Shown here piece by piece: positions 15,850-21,815 of a DNA stretch of 23,252 bases. The position numbers and the translations under genes are program-made. The notes below the pieces were generated by a model. That model was not told the origin of the DNA. It saw only the letters and a list, made by a program, of their open reading frames with translations, and searched no databases. Within the stretch, counting starts at the first letter, position 1, and each line of letters begins with the position of its first letter. This DNA comes from JBEKYD01 sp052325345 (GTDB taxonomy: Bacteria > Acidobacteriota > Terriglobia > Bryobacterales > Bryobacteraceae), in the NCBI GenBank assembly GCA_052325345.1, contig JBKQVG010000051.1:1-23252 (forward strand), written 5' to 3'.

Positions 15850-17037
15850 ATGCCCGATTTTTCCCAGCCGTTTTATCGGATTCAGAAACTTCCGCCCTAC
15901 GTGTTCGCCGTCATCAACGAGATGCGGGCCAAAGCGCGGGCCGCCCAGATCGACGTCATCGACCTGGGGATGGGCAACCCGGACGGCGCTACGCCCAAGG
16001 TAGTGGTCAACAAGCTCATCGAGGCCGCGCGCAATCCGCGCAATCACCGCTATTCGCAATCGCGGGGCATTCCGCGGCTGCGGGAAGAGATCGTGCTGCG
16101 GTATCGGAACAAGTACGGGGTTACGCTGGACGCCGAAAAGGAGGCCATTGTCACCATCGGCGCCAAGGACGCGCTGGCCCACTTGCTGTTTGCCACCATC
16201 GGCCCGGGCGATGCCGTCGTATCCCCCAATCCCGCTTACCCCATTCACCAGTACGGCGTGCTGATGGCCGAGGGGCAGGCCTACGTGCTGCCCATGCCCG
16301 ACGCGGCTACGTTCCTCGACGCACTCGAGACCGTCTACCGCACAGCGTTGCAGAAGCCCAAGCTGATCCTCATCAGCTTCCCCCACAATCCCACCACGGT
16401 GTGCGTGGAGCTGGATTTTCTGAAGGAGATCGTCCGCCTGGCGCACCATCACGGCACCATGGTTGTCCACGATTTCGCCTATGCCGACCTGGGCTTCGAC
16501 GGTTACCAGCCGCCCAGCATTTTGCAGGTGAAGGGCGCCAAGGACGTAGCTGTAGAGATTTTCTCCATGTCCAAGAGCTACAACATGGCCGGCTGGAGAG
16601 TGGGGTTCTGCCTGGGCAATCCGCGCATGATTGCGGCTCTGGCGCGGATTAAGAGTTACCTCGATTACGGCGTATTCCAGCCCATTCAAATCGCCTCCAT
16701 CATCGCTCTGCGCGAGTGCGAAGAAGATACGCAGAAGATTCGCTGCATGTACCAGAAGCGTCGCGATGTGCTGGTAAAAGGTCTGGCGCTGGCCGGTTGG
16801 CCGGTGGAAAAGCCGCGCGGCTCGATGTTCCTATGGGCTCCCATTCCCGAGCGTTTCCGCGCCATGGGCTCGCTGGAGTTTTCGAAGCTGGTCCTGGAAA
16901 AGGCGCTGGTGGCGGTTTCTCCGGGCATCGGTTTCGGGCCGCTGGGGGAAGGCTACGTCCGGTTCGCCCTGGTGGAGAACGAACAGCGTATCCGGCAGGC
17001 CACGCGCTCGATCGGGCAATTCTTCGCCAAAGCGTAG
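15850..17037 (+). CDS. alaC: Class I/II aminotransferase, AlaC-like
   Basis: A protein of 395 residues, a PLP-dependent fold-type I aminotransferase that closely follows E. coli AlaC from memory: YRIQKLPPYVFAVINEM near the start, DLGMGNPDGATP (about 38-49), YSQSRGIPRLREEI (68-81), NPAYPIHQYG (127-136), HDFAYADLGFDGY (207-219), and the PLP-binding lysine in SMSKSYNMAGWR (Lys242). The C-terminal MFLWAPIP and SPGIGFGPLGEGYVRFAL are also AlaC-like. It should transfer amino groups between alanine/pyruvate and glutamate/2-oxoglutarate in the cytoplasm. LL-diaminopimelate aminotransferase is a related alternative, but the NPDGATP and PHNPTTVCVELDFL stretches favour AlaC. An ATG three codons earlier (15841) is also possible. 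It stands alone. Confidence 0.85.
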   Translation: MPDFSQPFYRIQKLPPYVFAVINEMRAKARAAQIDVIDLGMGNPDGATPKVVVNKLIEAARNPRNHRYSQSRGIPRLREEIVLRYRNKYGVTLDAEKEAIVTIGAKDALAHLLFATIGPGDAVVSPNPAYPIHQYGVLMAEGQAYVLPMPDAATFLDALETVYRTALQKPKLILISFPHNPTTVCVELDFLKEIVRLAHHHGTMVVHDFAYADLGFDGYQPPSILQVKGAKDVAVEIFSMSKSYNMAGWRVGFCLGNPRMIAALARIKSYLDYGVFQPIQIASIIALRECEEDTQKIRCMYQKRRDVLVKGLALAGWPVEKPRGSMFLWAPIPERFRAMGSLEFSKLVLEKALVAVSPGIGFGPLGEGYVRFALVENEQRIRQATRSIGQFFAKA

Positions 17038-17078
17038 AAATACTCGACTTATTTCGCAGGCAAGCTGGGGTTCGCCTT

Positions 17079-17143
17079 AGTCCCTTGGATAGTACTAATC
17101 AGTATGTTTTCATGGGTTTAGAATGCCGGGACGGGTGTACACT
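17079..17143 (+). promoter_or_regulatory. AGTACT element and -10 box of the PEP-CTERM gene
   Basis: AGTACT (17091-17096, inside GATAGTACTAAT) is followed after exactly 41 bases by TACACT (17138-17143, context GGTGTACACTGATTCG). This matches the arrangement before the gene at 14247 in spacing and in flanking bases (GGTGTATACTGAAACG). An AGTATG half-match follows 10 bases after AGTACT. No -35 box is seen. Confidence 0.55.
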
Positions 17144-17163
17144 GATTCGTGGAAGGAACCGCA

Positions 17164-18009
17164 ATGTCGGTGTGCGCGCGTTTCGGTTCGGCATTTCTGC
17201 TGGCGTGGGCGGCGTTCGGGACGGCTTTTGCCGGAGCCATCACGGTAGACACCACGGCGTACCTGGGCGCCACCTCGACACAGCCGATTAGTTGCGACAC
17301 CTCGCAGTCGAGTACGCAGAGCAGTTCCGCTTCGGCCACTTCCGCCTGCGGCGACGGGCTGCTGATTTCCACAGCGGCCGGTAGCCTCTCCTCCGGTCCG
17401 GCTGGGCTGTTTACCAACATCCAGGCCAATGCCGGCGTGGAATCGGTCTGGAACATTCCCCTCAGCGACTACGGTAGCGCTGCGGTGGATGCATCTTACG
17501 CGGAGAATCTGCTCATCACCGGCGGGAGCGGCTCCGGCAGCTTAATTCTGGACTTTACGCTCAGCGGCCAGGGCGGCGAGAGCGGGCCCGAGACGGGCGG
17601 AACACTGAGTGGGAATATTAGTGGCGGCGGTGCGTCGGCCAGCTTCTCCAACCCTTCCTGGACCTGCGGCGGCAACGGGGTCTGCAGTTGGGAATTGGAT
17701 AGCTACCCCTTGCAATACGTCACGATTCCGTTCACTTTTGGCGTGCCGTTCAGCTTTAGCGAAGATCTCAGCCTGAACGCCGAGGCGGGAAACAACGGTT
17801 CGGCCAGCGTCAGCGCCAGCTTGGGGATATCCGCGTTTTCCGTCCTGGATGCCAACGGTGACATGGTTTCGGGCGCCCAGGTGACCGACCCGCCGGATGC
17901 GCCGGAGCCGGGTTCGCTGATCTTGTGCGCGGGATTGCTGGGGTTCGGGGCGGCCGGCGAGGGTGTGCGCCGGCGCAGAGTTTCACGCCAAAGGCGCCGC
18001 TCGGAATAA
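17164..18009 (+). CDS. PEP-CTERM sorting-domain protein
   Basis: A protein of 281 residues. The ATG at 17164 has GGAAGG seven bases upstream; an in-frame GTG at 17149 precedes that site and is unlikely. It has a signal peptide (FGSAFLLAWAAFGTAFAG), then a Ser/Gly/Thr-rich body with four cysteines and many small residues, typical of low-complexity exported matrix proteins. The tail is a complete PEP-CTERM signal: APEPGSLILCAGLLGFG, a hydrophobic helix, then RRRRVSRQRRR. Such proteins are cleaved by an exosortase, usually with exopolysaccharide export; no exosortase gene is in this window. The function of the body is unknown. It is the only gene here whose PEP-CTERM tail is terminal as expected. 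Confidence 0.85.
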   Translation: MSVCARFGSAFLLAWAAFGTAFAGAITVDTTAYLGATSTQPISCDTSQSSTQSSSASATSACGDGLLISTAAGSLSSGPAGLFTNIQANAGVESVWNIPLSDYGSAAVDASYAENLLITGGSGSGSLILDFTLSGQGGESGPETGGTLSGNISGGGASASFSNPSWTCGGNGVCSWELDSYPLQYVTIPFTFGVPFSFSEDLSLNAEAGNNGSASVSASLGISAFSVLDANGDMVSGAQVTDPPDAPEPGSLILCAGLLGFGAAGEGVRRRRVSRQRRRSE

Positions 18010-18041
18010 CGGCGACGGCTGCGGATTGACGGCGGTGCCGG

Positions 18042-18416
18042 CTAATGCGCCGAATACTGCTGCTGTGGCGGGTTGAGCGCGATCTCGATGGTTTTCTGCG
18101 CTTCCTCCACGTTGAAGGTCTTGCCGTAGGTCTGATAGCCCTTGGCGTTGATCTGAATCAGAATCTCGCCTTGCGGGATCTCGGGCACGTTAGCTTCGCC
18201 TTCCTGGTTGGTGCGAAGCTCCCAGGTGGTGTTTACGGCGCGGTTGAAGCCCTCTTGCGGATGCTTGGGGTCGGCGTGCCAGCGAACCACTACCTCCGCG
18301 CGGTCGATGGGATGCCCACCCGCGGTTTTCACCACAATCCGGAGCTTGACGGTCGGGTCGTCGGCAAAAAGCGCGAGCGCCCCCACCAGTATTGCCGCCA
18401 CTTTCCAGATACGCAT
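18042..18416 (-). CDS. Small exported carboxypeptidase-regulatory-like protein
   Basis: A protein of 124 residues from the ATG at 18416, chosen because it begins a signal peptide (MRIWKVAAILVGALALFAD); the frame extends further to 18464 without coding character. The mature part is one beta-sandwich resembling the CarboxypepD_reg/transthyretin-like domain: VKLRIVVKTAGGHPIDRAEV, WELRTNQEGEANVPEIPQG and EILIQINAKGYQTYGKTF, then a strand IEIALNPP. These domains are common in exported acidobacterial proteins and are usually structural. There is no RBS; TATAAT lies six bases before the start codon. It is convergent with the PEP-CTERM gene and divergent from the tmRNA. Confidence 0.75.
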   Translation of the reverse strand: MRIWKVAAILVGALALFADDPTVKLRIVVKTAGGHPIDRAEVVVRWHADPKHPQEGFNRAVNTTWELRTNQEGEANVPEIPQGEILIQINAKGYQTYGKTFNVEEAQKTIEIALNPPQQQYSAH

Positions 18417-18422
18417 ATTGAA

Positions 18423-18428
18423 ATTATA
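18423..18428 (-). promoter_or_regulatory. -10 box TATAAT, leaderless-type start
   Basis: On the minus strand TATAAT is followed by TTCAAT and then the ATG at 18416. It is a perfect -10 consensus with the start codon at about +1 and no room for an RBS. The divergent tmRNA promoter may overlap it: TTGAAA (18418-18423) and TAGAAT (18439-18444) on the plus strand have a short 15-base spacer. Confidence 0.5.
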
Positions 18429-18481
18429 GCCCCGGTGATAGAATAAAGGTGTCAGACCTGCCATTCAGGCTCGCCAATTGT

Positions 18482-18834
18482 GGGGGCGCAACGGATTCGA
18501 CGGGATCGAATCGTGGTGGGGAGGCGTGCCGGGTTCCGAGCTCCCGTAAAACGATCGGAAAACATAACTGCCAATACGCAGTTTGCATACGCTGCCTAAT
18601 TAATTAGGGAGCCGCTCCAGCCGCTGAGCCCGCGCGGCGGTGAGTGAGCGTCATCTTGCGGGATTGGCCAAAGGCTTCGGTCCGGAGCCGGCGGCTGAAA
18701 TCCAATCGGACTAGCGTGGCGCCGCGCTCGCCGGTTCTGAAGCGCCGACGCGAAACCTTTGAGCCGGACACGCACGTAGTTCTCTTCACGACGGGCTTTC
18801 TCGGACGGGGGTTCAACTCCCCCCGCCTCCACCA
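18482..18834 (+). ncRNA. ssrA: tmRNA (ssrA)
   Basis: About 353 bases with all the hallmarks of a one-piece tmRNA. The 5' end GGGGGCGCAACGGATTCGAC and the 3' end form the acceptor stem: GGGGGCG (18482-18488) pairs with CGCCTCC (18824-18830), followed by A and an encoded CCA. The T-arm is GGGGG TTCAACT CCCCC (18807-18823). The tag reading frame is entered at GCC (18570), after CATAACT, and encodes ANTQFAYAA then TAA (18597-18599). It rescues stalled ribosomes together with SmpB and marks the product for degradation. The tag end YAA differs from the common LAA. Protein-like frames over this gene on both strands are artefacts. Confidence 0.95.
18570..18599 (+). other. tmRNA tag-peptide frame, ANTQFAYAA
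   Basis: The resume codon GCC follows CATAACT, a typical upstream context. Nine codons encode ANTQFAYAA and are followed by TAA. A longer reading from GAA at 18558 (ENIT before the tag) is possible in frame but less likely. Confidence 0.8.
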
Positions 18835-18971
18835 CAACAGAATCAACAAATTGCGGCGCATTGGCCAGCAACTCTGTGCCGAGGTGCTCGGCTTGCTTGA
18901 GGTCTTTCGCACCCAGGTTGACAATGCGGTTAGCGCCGGAGCGCTTAACCGTTTTGGAAAGAATGGGCGAT

Positions 18972-19055
18972 CGACAACCGCTCCCTGGCGGTCGCGGCTT
19001 CCCAACATGCAAACACGTGGCGCCTGTAACCGCGACCGCCAGGGAGCGGTTGTCG
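18972..19055. repeat. Perfect 26-bp inverted repeat, 138 bases after ssrA
   Basis: The arms 18972-18997 and 19030-19055 are exact reverse complements over 26 bases (core ACCGCTCCCTGGCGGTCGCG) around a 32-base loop. As RNA this would be a very stable hairpin. It lacks the T-run of an intrinsic terminator. Its perfection and GC content suggest a dispersed REP/MITE-like element. The surrounding 18835-19114 holds no supported gene. Confidence 0.75.
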
Positions 19056-19114
19056 GGTTGAATACAGGGAAATCCCCAAAACAGTTCAGCACCCTTAGCA
19101 CCAGCAGCCTAGCT

Positions 19115-19133
19115 TCGTACAAAGGTGTACGAT
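19115..19133 (+). promoter_or_regulatory. hicAB operator and -10 box
   Basis: TCGTACA (19115-19121) and TGTACGA (19126-19132) are a perfect 7-bp inverted repeat with a 4-base spacer. A -10-like TACGAT (19128-19133) overlaps the right arm and lies seven bases before the GTG at 19141. An operator over the promoter fits autorepression by the helix-turn-helix antitoxin HicB. Confidence 0.5.
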
Positions 19134-19140
19134 ATCATAA

Positions 19141-19370
19141 GTGAAAGGTTCGGAGTTTCTCAGGAGTGCCCGGCGCTTTGGCGCCGCAAGATCGAGGAAG
19201 CTGACCTGCAGACGGTTTCCTCTCACGGAAAAGGGAGCCACGGAACCCTCTACGTCGGCGCGAACGGCAGGACGACCGTTCAGTACCTGAAGCGCGAAAT
19301 TCCCACGGGAACCCTCCGCGCTATGATCGAGCAGTTGAAGCTCGAAGCCAAGGATTTCGGCCTGAGCTAA
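19141..19370 (+). pseudogene. hicA: HicA-type toxin, frameshifted
   Basis: From the GTG at 19141 the first 14 codons read MKGSEFLRSARRFG, a canonical HicA opening. The frame then goes wrong, while the rest of HicA (RKIEEADLQTVSS, then HGKGSHGTLYVG with the catalytic histidine, and EIPTGTLRAMIEQL) lies in a different frame. Removing two bases (one GC of GGCGCCGC, about 19180-19187) joins the halves into a toxin of about 76 residues with the usual spacing between motifs. A continuous 81-residue frame from a GTG at 19125 contains the C-terminal half but has an unrelated front. HicA toxins are mRNA interferases neutralised by HicB. The toxin is probably inactive; a sequencing error is the alternative. 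Confidence 0.7.
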
Positions 19371-19380
19371 GGAGCGCCCT

Positions 19381-19815
19381 ATGGATCGGTTTGCATACCC
19401 TGCCCAATTCACCCCGGATGAAGGCGGAAGTTTAATGGTTCGCTTTCGGGATCTCCCGGAAGCCATCACGAGCGCTCGCGATATCGCAGACGCCATTGAA
19501 CAGGCGGCCGACTGCCTGCAGGAGGCGCTCGCCGACCGGCTTGTCCGGCGGGACGCCATCCCCAGGCCCTCAAAGCAACTCCCCGGTGAGCGGAGGATTC
19601 CAGTGGCCATGTATCTTGCCCCAAAGTTGGCCCTGTTCAGCGCCATGGAGCGGTCCGGCATAAACAACTCCGAACTCGCACGTCGCTTGGGGGTGACCGA
19701 GCTGATTGTCCGCAGGATGCTCAACCCGAAGCACGAGACCAAGGCGGGCAAGATCGAAGCTGCCCTTCGCGCGCTGGGCAAGGAGGCGGTGGTTCACGTC
19801 GGCGACGCCGCGTGA
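19381..19815 (+). CDS. hicB: HicB-type antitoxin
   Basis: A protein of 144 residues. The N-terminal half is the partial RNase-H-like HicB fold (YPAQFTPDEGGSLMVRFRDL, PEAITSARDIADAIEQAADC, LQEALADRL). The C-terminal half is a helix-turn-helix (LFSAMERSGINNSELARRLG, VTELIVRRMLNP, KIEAALRALG) of the DNA-binding antitoxin branch. It should bind HicA and repress the operon through the palindrome at 19115-19132. AAGGAG overlaps the hicA stop and lies seven bases before the ATG, so the two are translationally linked. The antitoxin appears intact although the toxin is frameshifted. Its position just 3' of ssrA fits a mobile accessory module. Confidence 0.85.
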   Translation: MDRFAYPAQFTPDEGGSLMVRFRDLPEAITSARDIADAIEQAADCLQEALADRLVRRDAIPRPSKQLPGERRIPVAMYLAPKLALFSAMERSGINNSELARRLGVTELIVRRMLNPKHETKAGKIEAALRALGKEAVVHVGDAA

Positions 19816-19977
19816 ACCGTTTTCTGGATGCAATCAGTTGTGCAGTCGATGCGCTGGCGCCGATCCAATTGATCCAACAATGCTAAGAACGGTGGCGAGA
19901 ATAGCTTGAACGGGGCGCAGCCATCGCGCCACCTGCTGGCAGGGGATTCATCGGCACGAAACGGCGCGGTGGCGCAA

Positions 19978-20127
19978 CTACACGAACGGAAACCGTTCTT
20001 CCCGCGCGGTTCGTTCGTATTGCCGCTGGATCCAGATCAGCTCGACGCGGTCCAGGCGCTGCAAGCGCCACTCGGTCCCGCGTACCGCATTCCAAGCGGC
20101 GCGAATGCCGCGGAGCAGCGCAGTCAT
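19978..20127 (-). CDS. Small basic 49-residue protein, unknown function
   Basis: A short frame from the ATG at 20127, with AGGG seven bases upstream, nine bases after the stop of the coiled-coil gene. The protein is rich in Arg and Trp and looks like one or two amphipathic helices (WRLQRLDRVELIWIQRQYER). The tight spacing and the RBS support it as the second gene of an operon. I do not recognise it. The 162 bases between it and hicB show no gene; a short palindrome around GATCCAATTGATC (near 19860) is the only visible structure. Confidence 0.45.
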   Translation of the reverse strand: MTALLRGIRAAWNAVRGTEWRLQRLDRVELIWIQRQYERTAREERFPFV

Positions 20128-20136
20128 AAACGTGCC

Positions 20137-20805
20137 CTACCGTCCCGCGCCCGCCGCCCGCTCCAGGACGACCGTGAGGCTGCCCGGCGGCGTCGCCGCG
20201 TTCGATTGCGGCGATACGCAGGCGCCTGCCGCCTCCGTGATGCGGACGCATTCCGTCTGCTTCCGCCGTTGCCACGCGCGCAGCTCGTCCTGGTCGCGCT
20301 CCACCTGGTTGAGGTTGGCCTGAATTCGTCCCTTGCATTGAGCCACCAGCCGGTCCATCTCGGCCTGAATCTGGCGATTCTCCTCGGCTTTCATCGCTTC
20401 GAATTTCCGCAACCGGTCCTCTAATGCCTGCTCATAGTCGTTGAGCGCGCGCTGCCGAAGCATGGCGTCCTGCAGCAACTCGTCCGGATTGGCGCCGGCC
20501 GCATCGAGCGCCATCAACAGGGCGCAGCGCTTGCCATCCGCCGACAAGCCGTTCAGGTAGGGACTCGCAAGCATATCCGACACCTTCAAGATGTGATACC
20601 CATTCGCCGAGTCCTTGCCCAGCGCCGCCAGGTAGACCGCGTCGAAATCGGCCGGTGGAACGCCCGCCGCCGGCGCGTTTACCGCCTCGAGCAGAGTGAG
20701 CCGCCTGCCGACCGGTTCCTCTGGCGGTGTTACCGTCTCGGGCTGCTCAACCCCGTTGCGCCCTACCTCAGTGCCATTGGAATGATGGAACAGCTTCGCC
20801 AGCAT
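20137..20805 (-). CDS. Coiled-coil protein of unknown function
   Basis: A protein of about 222 residues from the ATG at 20805, with AAGG nine bases upstream. The frame runs on to a GTG at 20880, so the start is uncertain. The first 90 residues are Pro/Glu/Ala-rich with no signal peptide. Residues about 55-115 are helical (FDAVYLAALGKDSANGYHIL, KVSDMLASPYLNGL), and about 120-195 form a long charged coiled coil (NDYEQALEDRLRKFEAMKAE, DRLVAQCKGRIQANLNQVER). It is probably cytoplasmic and scaffold-like. I do not recognise a family. It is followed by the 49-residue gene. The upstream gap 20806-20981 contains no gene. Confidence 0.6.
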   Translation of the reverse strand: MLAKLFHHSNGTEVGRNGVEQPETVTPPEEPVGRRLTLLEAVNAPAAGVPPADFDAVYLAALGKDSANGYHILKVSDMLASPYLNGLSADGKRCALLMALDAAGANPDELLQDAMLRQRALNDYEQALEDRLRKFEAMKAEENRQIQAEMDRLVAQCKGRIQANLNQVERDQDELRAWQRRKQTECVRITEAAGACVSPQSNAATPPGSLTVVLERAAGAGR

Positions 20806-20940
20806 TGTAGATGACCTTCGCATTTCTGCCGCCGGACCTCTTCGCCTCGGCTGCAACATGCTAGTAGATTCAGCCGGCACTTTATCTCATCAATCTCTTA
20901 AGAAGTTTTCCTAGCCTGGCGCCGCCGCGCGTTGGCGGAA

Positions 20941-20979
20941 GCCGCAAGCCGCCGACAGCGAACTGGCGGCCGCTTGGCT
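20941..20979 (-). terminator. Possible terminator downstream of the beta-propeller gene
   Basis: GCCGCC and GGCGGC near 20948-20971 form a 6-bp GC stem around an 11- to 12-base loop, extended imperfectly outward by CAA/TTG. It lies directly after the stop at 20982. There is no T-run close by. Confidence 0.25.
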
Positions 20980-20981
20980 TC

Positions 20982-21815
20982 CTACCGCGCCGCGGCCGCC
21001 GCTGCCTGGGGCGGGAGATCGTAGAACGCGATGGTGCCGCCTTGGTCGGCCAGGTAGAGACGGTCGTTGGTGGCGGCCATGAAATGCGGGGACATGCCGC
21101 TGGGCACTTCCAGGTCGATGATGTGGAGCGCGCCGGGGCGGCACTGCACTATCGAAAGCTCGTCCGACTGCACCTTCCCCATTACATACACGCGCCCGTC
21201 GGGGGTACCGGTGGCGGAGACGAAACCAGATTTCAAGGAAGCCGTCAACCCCGTATCCACCGCGTACCGTCCGTGTACCTCCAGGGTGTGCAACAAGCCG
21301 GCTCCCGTATCCAACAACCCCACCTCGTCCTTGCCCGCGCCAAAGAACACCCACGGAGCCGGATACTTGGCCACCGAGAACCTGCTATCGGTGGAATTCA
21401 GGGCGCGCACTACGCCATCGGTACCGACCGCGAGTGGAACGCCGCCGGAGACCACCAAAGCCGCCACCGGCGGCGACAGAGTTTCCGTTTTCACCTCGGC
21501 CCACTTCGGACTAAAGATCTCCAGCCGGTTGCCGCCGAATACCACGTACACCTGGCCGCTATCATCGACGTCCAGCGCGGTAACCGGTTCCTTACCCAGC
21601 GAGATGCCGTCGCGCACGAAAAGATAGCTGTCGATCGAAATCACCACCGAACCGGACGCGTTCGACACCACGGCGTACACCTTGGAGCCGCGCGCCACCA
21701 GTTGGGTGACCGGCGACCGGCCCAGATCGAGCGAGCCGGCCGGCTGCAGCAGTCCGAATTGCGCAGGCGACCCCGCCGCCAAAAGCAGCCACAGAACGGC
21801 CAGCCGCGTCCTCAT
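20982..21815 (-). CDS. Exported beta-propeller-like protein
   Basis: A protein of 277 residues from the ATG at 21815, which begins a signal peptide (MRTRLAVLWLLLAAGSPAQF); the open frame further upstream runs over trpEG and is spurious. The mature part is a series of four-strand blade-like units with motifs of the kind VTALDVDDSGQVYVVFGGN, LAVGTDGVVRAL and RLYLADQGGTIAFYDLP, typical of NHL/YVTN-like propellers. The ligand is unknown. The start codon overlaps the stop of the anthranilate synthase gene (ATGA, 21812-21815), so the two are translationally coupled, an unusual pairing of a cytoplasmic biosynthetic enzyme with an exported protein. Confidence 0.7.
   Translation of the reverse strand: MRTRLAVLWLLLAAGSPAQFGLLQPAGSLDLGRSPVTQLVARGSKVYAVVSNASGSVVISIDSYLFVRDGISLGKEPVTALDVDDSGQVYVVFGGNRLEIFSPKWAEVKTETLSPPVAALVVSGGVPLAVGTDGVVRALNSTDSRFSVAKYPAPWVFFGAGKDEVGLLDTGAGLLHTLEVHGRYAVDTGLTASLKSGFVSATGTPDGRVYVMGKVQSDELSIVQCRPGALHIIDLEVPSGMSPHFMAATNDRLYLADQGGTIAFYDLPPQAAAAAAR

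Noticed and set aside
17149..17163. GTG at 17149 as start of the PEP-CTERM gene
   Set aside because: The GGAAGG ribosome-binding site lies after it and serves the ATG at 17164.
18596..19144. Three protein-like frames (minus 18596-19012 and 18604-19122, plus 18644-19144)
   Set aside because: They are read through the tmRNA on both strands. Sequences such as GELNPRPRKPV are a familiar artefact of translating structured RNA genes.
19125..19370. Intact 81-residue gene starting at GTG 19125
   Set aside because: Its first 20 residues are unlike HicA, while the frame from 19141 gives the canonical HicA opening. A two-base shift explains both.
19883..20424. Two longer frames (minus 19883-20338 and plus 19906-20424)
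   Set aside because: They overlap the 49-residue and coiled-coil genes, have no RBS and show shadow composition.
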